NCBI GenBank assembly: GCA_963779515.1
Contig: CAVZYN010000018.1
Location: 62,001-126,000, forward strand
Source of the DNA: CAVZYN01 sp963779515
Lineage (GTDB): Bacteria > Pseudomonadota > Alphaproteobacteria > Rhizobiales > Hyphomicrobiaceae
Direction: 5' to 3'
Length of the DNA stretch: 64,000 bases
Below are positions 27,079 through 35,999 of this stretch, piece after piece. The first letter of the stretch is position 1, and every line of letters starts with the position of its first letter. A model generated the notes under the pieces. It saw nothing but the letters and a program-made list of their open reading frames with translations. It was not told where the DNA came from and did not search any database. A program made the position numbers and the translations under genes.

Positions 27079-27687
27079 ATGCGCCTTGCCCTTGCCGCTA
27101 TTCTTTCGCTGCTGATTGCGCCCAACGCCGCAATCCCCGAAACGGCGAGCAAACTTCAGGTCGGTGCCACCGCGCCAGAGTTCACCGTTGCCGATTCCAA
27201 TGGCCAGAAGGTCACGCTATCGAGCTTCAAGGGCAAAACCGTCGTGCTCGAATGGAGCAATCCCGACTGCCCCTACGTCCAGAAGCACTACATCACTAGC
27301 AATATGCAGACGCTGCAGCGCGAGGCGAAGCAATCGGGCATCGTTTGGCTGACGCTGTTGTCCACCGCGCCCGGCAAGATGGGCTACATGCAGGATATTG
27401 AAGTCGGAGCCTGGCTCGAGAAGCAGAAAGCCGAGCCCGTCGCCTACCTGCTCGACACTGACGCGCGCGCCGCCAACGCCTACGACGTGAAACTCGCGCT
27501 GACCATGTTCGTCATCGACCCTCAGGGCAAGCTCGTCTACCAAGGCGCCATCGACGACAAGCCGACCGCGAAACCCGCCGACGTCAAAGGCGCCCGCAAC
27601 TACGTCCGCGAAGCCATGGCCGCCGCCATCTCCGGCAAGCCCATGCTGCCAGCCACCACCCGGCCCTACGGCTGCTTCGCCCGCTGA
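27079..27687 (+). CDS. Exported redoxin/thioredoxin-fold protein
   Basis: This 202-residue AhpC/TSA-redoxin fold protein has a signal peptide (LALAAILSLLIAPNAAIP). The single conserved cysteine is Cys64 in WSNPDCPYVQKHY, followed by YLLDTDARAANAYDVK and FVIDPQGKLVYQGAIDDKP. It likely acts as a periplasmic thiol reductant or peroxidase-like protein. ATG 27079 is chosen because GGAGGA ends five bases before it; GTG 27061 is the longer alternative. Confidence 0.84.
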   Translation: MRLALAAILSLLIAPNAAIPETASKLQVGATAPEFTVADSNGQKVTLSSFKGKTVVLEWSNPDCPYVQKHYITSNMQTLQREAKQSGIVWLTLLSTAPGKMGYMQDIEVGAWLEKQKAEPVAYLLDTDARAANAYDVKLALTMFVIDPQGKLVYQGAIDDKPTAKPADVKGARNYVREAMAAAISGKPMLPATTRPYGCFAR

Positions 27688-27698
27688 TCGTCGATCGC

Positions 27699-28460
27699 AT
27701 GAAACCCAACCGCATGAAGGCCAGAATGCTCGCCGGCGACGCAGCCCTCGGCTGCTCGCTGATGTTTCCATCGCCGCAAATTGTCGAGATGCTGGGGCAT
27801 GCGGGCTTCGATTGGGTGCTGCTGGATTGCGAGCACGGCTCGCTTTCCCTCGCGGACGTCGAACTGATGTGCATGGCCGCCGACGCCGCTGGCATAACGC
27901 CGATCGGCCGCCCGCGCTCCAATTCCGCCGCCGACATCCAGAGCCTAATGGACCGCGGCGTCATGGGCGTGCAGGTGCCGCACGTCAACACCGCCGAGGA
28001 CGCCCGCCGCGCCGTCTCGGCCGTGAAATTCGGCCCCGGCGCCGGACGCGGCCTCGCCGCCGGCACGCGCCCCGACAGCTGGGGCCTCGGCGCCAAGATG
28101 CCGGACTTTGCAGCGGCCGCAAACGCGCAGTCGCTGGTCTGCGTCCAGTTGGAGCATGAAACCGCTATACGCAACGCCGACGCGATCCTCAACGTCGAGG
28201 GCGTCGACGTCGTCTTCATCGGCCCGTCGGATCTGTCGCAATCGATGGGCTACCCCGGCGATCCGAAAGCCATGCCCGTCGCCAAAGCGATATCCGAGAC
28301 ACTCGCCAAGATCGTTGCGTCTGGAAAAATCGCAGGCCTCCCCGCCACCACAGACGCGCTGCCCACAGCCCTCGCCGCCGGCGTCCGCTACACCTACACC
28401 CACCTCCCCAAGATCCTCGGCGCGGGGGCGGCGGCACATCTGAAGGTGGGTCGCGCTTGA
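27699..28460 (+). CDS. HpcH/HpaI family aldolase
   Basis: This 253-residue class II metal-dependent aldolase cleaves or forms 2-oxo-4-hydroxy acids. Family residues appear in GFDWVLLDCEHGSLS, GRPRSNSAADIQSLMDRGVM and the metal-binding glutamate/aspartate pair in CVQLEHETAI and VFIGPSDLSQSMG. It follows the redoxin gene by 11 bp and is probably cotranscribed. Whether it acts on 4-hydroxy-2-oxoheptanedioate, dehydrodeoxyglucarate or another acid cannot be told. Confidence 0.87.
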   Translation: MKPNRMKARMLAGDAALGCSLMFPSPQIVEMLGHAGFDWVLLDCEHGSLSLADVELMCMAADAAGITPIGRPRSNSAADIQSLMDRGVMGVQVPHVNTAEDARRAVSAVKFGPGAGRGLAAGTRPDSWGLGAKMPDFAAAANAQSLVCVQLEHETAIRNADAILNVEGVDVVFIGPSDLSQSMGYPGDPKAMPVAKAISETLAKIVASGKIAGLPATTDALPTALAAGVRYTYTHLPKILGAGAAAHLKVGRA

Positions 28461-28557
28461 GTGCGGTCTATTGAAAAAGAGCTGGTGTCAGCCCCGTCGA
28501 ACATCAGCGGTGCCAGCCCATGGCGAATACGCGTCCGTGGGAGGGCCAAAAGCGCCA

Positions 28558-30219
28558 TTAATTCGCGCCGTCGAGCAGCCTTCGCGCAATCACCTGTGCT
28601 TGAATCTCCGCCGCGCCCTCGAAGATGTTGAGAATGCGAGCATCGCACAGCACCCGCGACACCGGATACTCGAGCGCAAAGCCGTTGCCACCGTGGATCT
28701 GTAACGCGTTGTCCGCCGCGGCCCACGCGACCCGCGCGCCCAACAGCTTCGCCATCCCCGCTTCGACGTCGCAGCGCCGACCTTGGTCCTTCTCGCGCGC
28801 GGCATAGTAGGTCAGCTGCCGCGTGATCATGATCTCGACCGCCATCATCGCGATCTTGTCGGCAACGCGCGGAAAGCCATAGATCGCCTGCCCGAACTGC
28901 TGGCGATCGAGCGCGTACTTCAATCCGAGATCCATTGCGGCTTGAGCAACACCGATCGCGCGTGCCGCGGTTTGGATGCGCGCGCTCTCGAACGTCGCCA
29001 TCAATTGCTTGAAACCTTGCCCCTCGACGCCGCCCAAGAGTTGCGACGCGGGAACCTCGAACCCGTCGAACGAGATATCGAACTCCTTCATGCCGCGATA
29101 ACCAAGCACCTCGATCTCGCCGCCCGACATGCCCTTCGCCGGAAACGGATCGGCGTCCGTCCCGCGCGGCTTTTCTGCAAGAAACATCGACAGCCCCTTG
29201 TAACCGGACTGATTGGGATCTGTACGTGCAAGAAGCGTCATCAGGTCGGCACGCACGGGATGCGTGATCCACGTCTTCTGCCCCGTGACACGATAGACAT
29301 CGCCCTCACGCACCGCCCGCGTTTTCAGCGATGCGAGATCCGAGCCCGTGTTTGGCTCCGTGAACACCGCCGTGGGTAAAATCTCGCCTGACGCGATCGC
29401 CGGCAGGTACTTGGCTTTCTGCGCGTCCGTTCCATGCGCCAGGATCAATTCGGCGGCAATCTCCGAGCGCGTCCCGAGCGAGCCGACACCGATGTAGGCG
29501 CGCGACAACTCCTCCGAGACGAGGCACATGCTCTCCTTGCCGAGTCCGAGTCCGCCGTATTGCTCTGGGATCGTCAACCCGAACACGCCGAGCTCCGACA
29601 GCTTTGCGATCACCTCGAGCGGAATGTAGTGGTTTTGCAAATGCCAGTCGTGGGCGTACGGCGCCACTTCCGCCACGCCGAACTTGGCCATCTGCTCGCG
29701 CATCTCGGAGAGCGTCTCATCGAGTCCCGTATCGCCGAACGTCGTGCGCCCGGGCTGTGCTGCGATCAGGCTCGCCAACCGCGCACGTGCCGCCACGGCC
29801 GTGCCGGCCTCGATTAGCGCCGCGACTGCATCCTCGAAGCGCCGGATCTCCCCGCGCGGAACCCCTAGCGCCGCCAGCCGCACTGTCTCGCCCTGGCTCA
29901 TCGGGATGCCGCCCGCGATCTGCGCAAGATATTCGCCAAAGCCGATCTCGACGATCAGCTGCTCGATCTCACCGAGCCGGCCATTGGCCTCGAGTTGCGC
30001 GGCCCAGCCCGCAAGCTGCCGCAGCGCCTCGACGTACGTTGCCAGCCACGCAAGCCCGTGACCGGCATGCTGCGCCTTGTCGAGCCCGCCCGCGTTGAGA
30101 ACAATCTCGCGCGTCTGGCGCTTGGCCGCCTGCAGCACCTGATCAGCGGCGCCAACGGCGGTGTGGCACGCGGCCAACGAAAATCCCGAAGCAGTCGGTC
30201 GCAGAGCGGCGGTCGGCAT
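28558..30219 (-). CDS. mcd: Acyl-CoA dehydrogenase, probable methylsuccinyl-CoA dehydrogenase
   Basis: This 553-residue flavoenzyme is ~160 residues longer than ordinary acyl-CoA dehydrogenases because of an N-terminal helical extension (CHTAVGAADQVLQAAKRQTR ... HGLAWLATYVEALRQL). That extension is characteristic of (2S)-methylsuccinyl-CoA dehydrogenase of the ethylmalonyl-CoA pathway. The dehydrogenase core has FTEPNTGSDLASLKT, QIHGGNGFALEYPVSRVL and NIFEGAAEIQAQVIAR. ATG 30219 has AAAGGTG upstream and is preferred to the longer frame to 30270. Other pathway genes are not in the window, so the specific reaction is an inference. Confidence 0.78.
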   Translation of the reverse strand: MPTAALRPTASGFSLAACHTAVGAADQVLQAAKRQTREIVLNAGGLDKAQHAGHGLAWLATYVEALRQLAGWAAQLEANGRLGEIEQLIVEIGFGEYLAQIAGGIPMSQGETVRLAALGVPRGEIRRFEDAVAALIEAGTAVAARARLASLIAAQPGRTTFGDTGLDETLSEMREQMAKFGVAEVAPYAHDWHLQNHYIPLEVIAKLSELGVFGLTIPEQYGGLGLGKESMCLVSEELSRAYIGVGSLGTRSEIAAELILAHGTDAQKAKYLPAIASGEILPTAVFTEPNTGSDLASLKTRAVREGDVYRVTGQKTWITHPVRADLMTLLARTDPNQSGYKGLSMFLAEKPRGTDADPFPAKGMSGGEIEVLGYRGMKEFDISFDGFEVPASQLLGGVEGQGFKQLMATFESARIQTAARAIGVAQAAMDLGLKYALDRQQFGQAIYGFPRVADKIAMMAVEIMITRQLTYYAAREKDQGRRCDVEAGMAKLLGARVAWAAADNALQIHGGNGFALEYPVSRVLCDARILNIFEGAAEIQAQVIARRLLDGAN

Positions 30220-30296
30220 GGCGGCACCTTTGAGCAAATTCGCTGCGGTGCAGCATAAATCGCGTCGCACCTCTGTTCAAAGGGCGTTTGGTCGCG

Positions 30297-30368
30297 CGTC
30301 GTGCTTTGCGCGCAGGAGAAGGTCGTGCTTTGCGCGCGGGAGAAGGTCGTGCTTTGCGTGCGGGAAAA
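30297..30368. repeat. Three tandem 24-bp repeats upstream of mcd
   Basis: Three copies of a 24-bp unit GGTCGTGCTTTGCGCGCGGG + AGAA lie at 30297-30320, 30321-30344 and 30345-30368, with a few substitutions. They occupy the leader between the 3' end of the helix-hairpin-helix gene and the mcd start. Confidence 0.8.
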
Positions 30369-30369
30369 A

Positions 30370-31707
30370 CTACGCTTTCCAGGCACCTTCGATGCCATCG
30401 GCGGCCGGGCGGCGCGCAAACGTTCGCAAAAGCCGCGTCAGCACCCCATTCGGCTCAGGTTGCAGGTTGGGCGCTGGGCCTGCTGCGCGCACCGGCGGGT
30501 CATGCCGGACGATCACGATCGACGCGTCTTCGACATCGCGCCGGCTCATCAGTCTCGGCCCCCCGTCATCGGGGAGCGGCGGCGGCGTGGCGGTCCGGCG
30601 CGATGGCCGTCGCGTCGCAATGATTTGAATATTCGCGTCCCCGCCGGACGACGATGGGTCAGGTTCTGGAGAGTCTGATAACGCGAGCACGGGTGCCAGT
30701 GCGGTGATCTCGGCCTCGAGCCTGTCGAGACGTTCTCGCGCGACGACGTGCACCGGGCGCGCGACCTGCGCCGTGATGATGGCAGCCGTCGGCGGCGCGA
30801 TGGGCTCGGCGGAAACGATGACGATCTTTTTTGCGACCAGCGGCGCATGCGCGGTATCCGCGAGGGGCTTGCCGGGCGGTTGCGGCAGCGGCGCGACCCG
30901 TGCGGCCTGGGCACGCGCTGGCGCGACGCGGATGGGCACCGTGTCGTCAATGCCGGCTATCACAGGCTGAATGACCGATGCTGCAGCGAACTCTGGTACC
31001 GGCGTGGCGACTGGTTCCGGCACGGCGGCAGCAACCGCGACGACAGCCTCGACCGGTGTGCTGCCTGGCGCGACCAACGCTGGAGGAATGCGGTCGACGA
31101 CGCTGCGCTGGGCCGCGAGCGCGAGCCGAGCCGCACTTTGCCGTCCCGGTGCGTTCGTGCGCAAGAGCCTAAAAACGTCCTGCAGATCGAGTGCCGCGCG
31201 CTCGGATTGCTCGGATATCTTTGCCTGCCGGGCAAGGACCATGGAGAGATCGAGGACGGGCTCCGCTGCAGGCGTGAGCACGCCAGCGTCGGGATCGCCA
31301 CCCGTCGATGTCAAGACCGTGTCGGCCGCGATGTTCGCGTGTCCGTCGGCGGCAAGTGGTGGCGCTGCGCCCTCCGCGAGAAGCTGCGCCTGCTCGATCC
31401 AGTTCTGTTGATTGATCGCACGTCCAAGATCGAGCGCATCGCTGATCCGCCGCACGTCTTCAGTTCGCCACGCCGCGATCTGAATGAAGCGCGTGATCCC
31501 GAGCCCGGCGAGCCGGCGCGTCAGCGCCGCATCGACGCCGCGAATGAGTGTCAGGTCGTCGCGCAGATCGCTCGCGCGCACGGTTGGGATGCGGTCCATT
31601 AGCGAGCGCGAAGCGTGGCTGCGGCGAGCGCCCGAATCGAGACTGGTGAGCGACGCTGGCTGTGTCGCTCCAGCCGCAACTTCTGACGCAGATCCGACGA
31701 TGGACAT
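30370..31707 (-). CDS. Protein with helix-hairpin-helix-like N-terminus
   Basis: This 445-residue protein's only recognisable part is residues ~50-110, where LTLIRGVDAALTRRLAGLG and ITRFIQIAAWRTEDVRRI match the helix-hairpin-helix module of the 'predicted flap endonuclease-like' group. The remainder is Ala/Pro/Val-rich and probably disordered, with a short basic patch RRPSRRTATPPP. It ends one base after the 24-bp repeats. Function is unknown; DNA or protein scaffolding is possible. Confidence 0.65.
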   Translation of the reverse strand: MSIVGSASEVAAGATQPASLTSLDSGARRSHASRSLMDRIPTVRASDLRDDLTLIRGVDAALTRRLAGLGITRFIQIAAWRTEDVRRISDALDLGRAINQQNWIEQAQLLAEGAAPPLAADGHANIAADTVLTSTGGDPDAGVLTPAAEPVLDLSMVLARQAKISEQSERAALDLQDVFRLLRTNAPGRQSAARLALAAQRSVVDRIPPALVAPGSTPVEAVVAVAAAVPEPVATPVPEFAAASVIQPVIAGIDDTVPIRVAPARAQAARVAPLPQPPGKPLADTAHAPLVAKKIVIVSAEPIAPPTAAIITAQVARPVHVVARERLDRLEAEITALAPVLALSDSPEPDPSSSGGDANIQIIATRRPSRRTATPPPLPDDGGPRLMSRRDVEDASIVIVRHDPPVRAAGPAPNLQPEPNGVLTRLLRTFARRPAADGIEGAWKA

Positions 31708-31936
31708 GACGCTTTACTCCAACCTGCCCGGCCAAACATACCAGCCGCCGAATTCGGCGATCTGCAAGTCTCGGGCCGTTTGCCCAGTCGCACGCCAGCG
31801 AACCGGTTAAATACGACGATTAAACAAAAGATTAGGCCAGGGCGATGAGGCCGGCAACGTCGAACTGACGGCAGACTGAAATCTCTCGTGCGCTGTGGTC
31901 GCAAGGACGCGCCGGCCAACCGCCTCGCAATCGAGA

Positions 31937-32809
31937 TCAGCGGCCCCGGCTGATCCAGAGGACGGCGCAACTCGTGACGGCGATGCCAGCAATCTGAACC
32001 GGCAACAGCTGTTCGCCAAAAAACATTACCGCCATCAGCGTCGTAACAGCCGGCACCAGATAGAACATCGCCGTCACCTGCGAGACGGCGTCGCGCCGGA
32101 TCATCCAGACCAGCAGCGCCGCAGCCCCGATCGACAGCACGAAAATCAGCCACGCCTGCGCGATGACGAGATCGCGCGACCAGATGATCTCGCGCGTCTC
32201 CGTTGCAGCCGCCAGCACGGCCGAGATCACCAGCGCGCCCATGAATTGGCACGCCATGTTCGCTAAGAGATGCCCACCGCGTCCCCGCGCTTTCTGATAG
32301 ATCGTCCCAAACGTGATGCCGGCGAGCCCGAGCAACGCCCCGGCGATCGTTGCGATGTTGATTCCCGTGGTTGGGCCGTGCATCGGCAATTCGAGCTTCG
32401 GCAAGAGCACCATGACTGCGCCGATAAACCCTGCCAGCAGCGCGATCCAGTGATCCCGTCTGACCGTCTCGCCGAGAACCGGCCCCGCGAGCAGCGACGT
32501 CAACAGCGGCTGCATCGAAACCACCACCGCTGTGATACCTGCCGGCATGCCGAGGCGAAACGCCCACATCACTCCACCGAGATAGATCGCGTGCACCAGC
32601 GCGCCGGCGATAGCGACGTCCAGCGCCACCCGTGGCTTCGGCCATTCCACCCGCATCAGCACACACACCGGGACCAGGATCGCCGCGACAATTGAAAACC
32701 TGAGCGCCAGGAATGTGAACGGCTCGGCAAAAGGCGCGCCGAGTTTTGAGAAAATGAAGCCCGTTGACCACAACAACACGAACAGCAGCGGCGCAGCCTT
32801 CACGAGCAT
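31937..32809 (-). CDS. EamA/DMT family transporter
   Basis: This 290-residue inner-membrane transporter has ten predicted helices in two EamA repeats. It begins LLFVLLWSTGFIFSKLGAPF and has the family's GETVRRDHWIALLAGFIGA and FFGEQLLPVQIAGIAVTSC at the ends of the repeats. ATG 32809 is chosen because the protein then starts directly with the first helix. Substrates in this family range from amino acids to nucleotides, and none is indicated. The 230 bp between this gene's end and the next (31708-31936) shows no feature. Confidence 0.87.
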   Translation of the reverse strand: MLVKAAPLLFVLLWSTGFIFSKLGAPFAEPFTFLALRFSIVAAILVPVCVLMRVEWPKPRVALDVAIAGALVHAIYLGGVMWAFRLGMPAGITAVVVSMQPLLTSLLAGPVLGETVRRDHWIALLAGFIGAVMVLLPKLELPMHGPTTGINIATIAGALLGLAGITFGTIYQKARGRGGHLLANMACQFMGALVISAVLAAATETREIIWSRDLVIAQAWLIFVLSIGAAALLVWMIRRDAVSQVTAMFYLVPAVTTLMAVMFFGEQLLPVQIAGIAVTSCAVLWISRGR

Positions 32810-33043
32810 CGAGTGCGTCCGGTTATCTCGTGGCGTGTTGACGGGATGGTGTGAGGCGAGCGTCGCTGTTAGCGGATATTGATGGCGGTTGACCAGTCCC
32901 AATCGTGCGGGGCCAATCATGCATGGAGAGATCGCCGCTCAGCGCCGCGCTCGACGGCCACGTCCATCGCCATTATGCTGCCCGAAACAGGCGGTTCAGG
33001 TGCCGCGGACTCACAGCGGCGACTTCAGGGGGACCAGCGCGCG

Positions 33044-33928
33044 ATGATGCGGCAACTCCGCGCGATCGGATCCGCGCTCTACGAACTGTTCGAGGACAGC
33101 GGCTTCGCCATGGCGGGATCCGTTGCGTTCGCGTTTGTCCTGTCGCTGTTCCCATTCTGCATCTTCCTGACGGCGCTCGCCGCATATCTGGGCGGTGAGC
33201 CGCTTGCCAAACAGGCCGTGGCCCAGTTGTTCCTGCTGGTGCCGCAACCTGTCGCCGAAGTGCTCGCCCCCGAAGTCATGGCAGTGATGGGGCAGAGCCG
33301 CTTCGGCCTGCTGACCATCGGCGTTGCCATTGCCCTCTTCTTTGCAACCAGCGCTATTGAGAGCCTGCGCTCCGCCCTCAACATCGCCTACCGCGTCAAG
33401 GAAACGAAATCCTACTTGGTCTGCCTGTTGCAGAGCGCGTTCTTGGTTTTAATCTCGGCGCTGGGCATGCTGGCGATCGCCTGGGGGCTCGTCGCCGGCC
33501 CCGAACTCACCGCCAAGATCAAGCCCAAGTGGCTGCTCTGGCTCGTGGACCAAAGCTGGACTTCGGCGGTCATCCGCTATGGCATCGTCCTCGCCGTCAT
33601 CGGCGTCCAGCTGTTCGCCTATCACCTCTGGCTTGCCGCCGGCAGACGCCGCTTCGCCGACGTCTGGCCCGGCGTCGTCCTCAGCATCATCCTCTGGATC
33701 TTGGCCGCGCGCCTGTTCGCCTCGTGGCTGACGATCAGCGACTATTCGCGCTTCTACGCCGGCCTGACGCAGCTCATGAGCGCGCTCGTCTTCTTCCAGG
33801 TCACCGCGATGATCGTGATCCTCGGCGCCGAACTCAATCGCGGCATCGCCGAGGTCAAGCGCAAACGCGCCAACGACGACTTCGGCTCGGCTCCGCCCAC
33901 CCGCGACAGCTACCACCTCGAGGGGTAA
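33044..33928 (+). CDS. YihY/BrkB family membrane protein
   Basis: This 294-residue protein of the YihY/virulence factor BrkB family has about six membrane helices. Family-typical segments are FAMAGSVAFAFVLSLFPFCI, LFFATSAIESLRSALNIAYR and FWLTISDYSRFYAGL-like SWLTISDYSRFYAGL. ATG 33044 follows CAGGGGGACC; the open frame to 32879 has no support. Despite early naming, these are not RNase BN; the function is unknown. Confidence 0.87.
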   Translation: MMRQLRAIGSALYELFEDSGFAMAGSVAFAFVLSLFPFCIFLTALAAYLGGEPLAKQAVAQLFLLVPQPVAEVLAPEVMAVMGQSRFGLLTIGVAIALFFATSAIESLRSALNIAYRVKETKSYLVCLLQSAFLVLISALGMLAIAWGLVAGPELTAKIKPKWLLWLVDQSWTSAVIRYGIVLAVIGVQLFAYHLWLAAGRRRFADVWPGVVLSIILWILAARLFASWLTISDYSRFYAGLTQLMSALVFFQVTAMIVILGAELNRGIAEVKRKRANDDFGSAPPTRDSYHLEG

Positions 33929-33938
33929 GCGCGGGATC

Positions 33939-34042
33939 GTAGGGTGCAAAGGCGTGAGGCGGAGCCGGCTCCGCATCGACGCGTATTGCACCATCTAGGG
34001 CTCTGCCCGGTGCAATACAGCCAAGTGGCCTATTGCACCCTA
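33939..34042. repeat. Type-C large palindromic repeat, copy 1
   Basis: The ~104 bp element is bounded by GTAGGGTGCAA and TATTGCACCCTA and holds inner inverted GTATTGCACC / GGTGCAATAC pairs plus a GCGGAGCC-GGCTCCGC hairpin. It lies between the convergent YihY and ugpE genes. A second copy is at 40164-40283. Confidence 0.82.
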
Positions 34043-34059
34043 TGAATACTCCCCACCCC

Positions 34060-34911
34060 TCACTTCTCCGTCTCGACCAGCCCCTTCACGAACAGCCGCT
34101 GCATCAGCACGACGACTGCAACCGGCGGCAGCATCGCCAGCACGCTCGTCGCCATCGCCAGTTGCCACTCCGTCAGCGCGTCCTGCGTCGTGATCATCTT
34201 CTTGATGCCGATCACGATTGTCTGCATCGAGTCCTTGGTCGTGATCAGCAACGGCCACAGATACTGATTCCAGCCGTAGATGAACTGGATCACGAACAAG
34301 GCCGCGCACGTCGTCAGCGACAGCGGCACCAGCGTATCCTTGAAGAATTTCCACGGCCCCGCGCCGTCGATCTTCGAGGCCTCGATCAACTCATCCGGCA
34401 CCGTCATGAAGAACTGCCGGAACAGCAGCGTGCCGGTCGCCGATGCAATCAGAGGAACAGTCAGTCCCGAATACGTATCGAGCAAACCGAGATCCGAGAC
34501 GACCTTGTAGGTTGGATAGATGCGCACCTCGACCGGCAGCATGAGCGTGATGAAGATCATCCAGAACACCGTCATGCGGAACGGAAATTTGAAATAGACG
34601 ATCGCGAACGCCGAGATGATCGAGATCAGGATTTTTCCGCTGGCAACCGTGATGGCCATCACAAATGAGTTGAGCAGCATCGTCCAGACCGGTTCGCGCG
34701 TGGTGCTCGACGTGCCGGTGAAGAGCACCCGCGTATAATTCTCGAAGAAGCGTCCACCCGGTAAGAGGCCAAACGTTCCGTTGCTCACCGCGGTGGCGTC
34801 ATGCGTCGAGGCGATGAACGCAAGGTAGACCGGAAACGAGATGATCAGCACGCCGATGCAGAGGATGATGTGTGGGAAGATTCGCGAGAGCGCCGTCGAG
34901 CGTTCAACCAT
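34060..34911 (-). CDS. ugpE: sn-glycerol-3-phosphate ABC permease UgpE
   Basis: UgpE is a carbohydrate-type ABC permease (283 residues, six helices) importing sn-glycerol-3-phosphate or its diesters. The EAA loop is ELIEASKIDGAGPWKFFKDT, and the family's MLPVEVRIYPTYKVVSDLGL segment is typical of UgpE. It follows ugpA by ~46 bp in the ugpB...ugpA-ugpE order. The ATPase gene ugpC is not downstream. Confidence 0.92.
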   Translation of the reverse strand: MVERSTALSRIFPHIILCIGVLIISFPVYLAFIASTHDATAVSNGTFGLLPGGRFFENYTRVLFTGTSSTTREPVWTMLLNSFVMAITVASGKILISIISAFAIVYFKFPFRMTVFWMIFITLMLPVEVRIYPTYKVVSDLGLLDTYSGLTVPLIASATGTLLFRQFFMTVPDELIEASKIDGAGPWKFFKDTLVPLSLTTCAALFVIQFIYGWNQYLWPLLITTKDSMQTIVIGIKKMITTQDALTEWQLAMATSVLAMLPPVAVVVLMQRLFVKGLVETEK

Positions 34912-34957
34912 GGGCGTGCGCCTTATGATGCTTTGAACTCGGAATGTACGGCGCGCA

Positions 34958-35839
34958 TCAGTACGTCACCTTACGCTCGATGTATTTGAACTGGATCGCG
35001 GTCAGCACCATAACGATGCCGAGCAGGATCACCGACTGTGCCGCCGAGCCGCCGAGGTCGGAGCCGAGCTTCCCATCGGAATAGACTTTGTAGACCAGCG
35101 TCTCCGTCGCCTTTGACGGGCCGCCCTGCGTGATCGTATCGATAATCCCGAAGGTATCGAAGAACACGTAGACGATGTTGACGACGAGCAGGAAGAACGC
35201 TGTCGGCGACAGCAGCGGAAAGATGATCGTCCAGAACCGCCGGCGTGGGTTGGCGCCATCCATCGCCGCCGCTTCGATCACCGAGCGCGGGATCGATTGC
35301 AGGCCCGCCAGAAAGAACAGGAAATTGTAGCTGATCTGCTTCCAGGTGGCGGCGAGCACCACCAGCAGCATCGCGTGATTGCCGTTGAGCAACGGGTTCC
35401 AGTCGACACCGTAGGATTTGACGAAGCGCGCCACCATGCCGAGCGACGGCTGAAACATGAAGAGCCAGAGCGCCCCTGCGACCGCCGGCGCCACCGCATA
35501 GGGCCAGATCAGCAGCGTCTTATAGACGCCCGCCCCCGCGATATGCTTGTCCGCCTGCACCGCGAGCAGCAGCGCGATCGAAAGCGACAGTGCGGCGACC
35601 GCCGTCGAGAACAGCACCGTCGTGCCGAGCGCCTTGTAGTAGTCCGGGTTCGACAGCAGATCCCGGTAGTTCTCCAGACCGACGAAGGTCGTCTTCAATC
35701 CAAACGCGTCCTGCTGCAGAAACGATTGCCACACCGCCTGCGATGCCGGCCAATAGAAGAATACTACAATGATGGTGAGCTGAGGAATAAGCAGCAGATA
35801 GGGCAGCAGCGTGTTGCCGAAAATTGCGCGCTTTTCCAT
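34958..35839 (-). CDS. ugpA: sn-glycerol-3-phosphate ABC permease UgpA
   Basis: This 293-residue partner permease of UgpE starts MEKRAIFGNTLLPYLLLIPQ and contains FFYWPASQAVWQSFLQQDAF and the EAA loop VIEAAAMDGANPRRRFW. It lies on the minus strand between the cyclase gene (divergent from it) and ugpE. Normally ugpB lies directly upstream; here the cyclase separates them. Confidence 0.92.
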   Translation of the reverse strand: MEKRAIFGNTLLPYLLLIPQLTIIVVFFYWPASQAVWQSFLQQDAFGLKTTFVGLENYRDLLSNPDYYKALGTTVLFSTAVAALSLSIALLLAVQADKHIAGAGVYKTLLIWPYAVAPAVAGALWLFMFQPSLGMVARFVKSYGVDWNPLLNGNHAMLLVVLAATWKQISYNFLFFLAGLQSIPRSVIEAAAMDGANPRRRFWTIIFPLLSPTAFFLLVVNIVYVFFDTFGIIDTITQGGPSKATETLVYKVYSDGKLGSDLGGSAAQSVILLGIVMVLTAIQFKYIERKVTY

Positions 35840-35999
35840 GCACTCTCCCCCGTAGACCGCGATCAGTCGCGCAACGCACGCCTCGCATGCGATCGCAAGA
35901 TCAGTTTGACCGCAACGGCCGCGAGGTGCAAATTTTTCTTGGGGGGATCCCAGATGTCTGACCGTAACGGCGGCAGATGTCAGTCCAAGGAGATCTCAG

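Noticed and set aside
30297..30368. CRISPR array
   Set aside because: The three 24-bp units are directly abutting with no spacers, and no cas genes are present.
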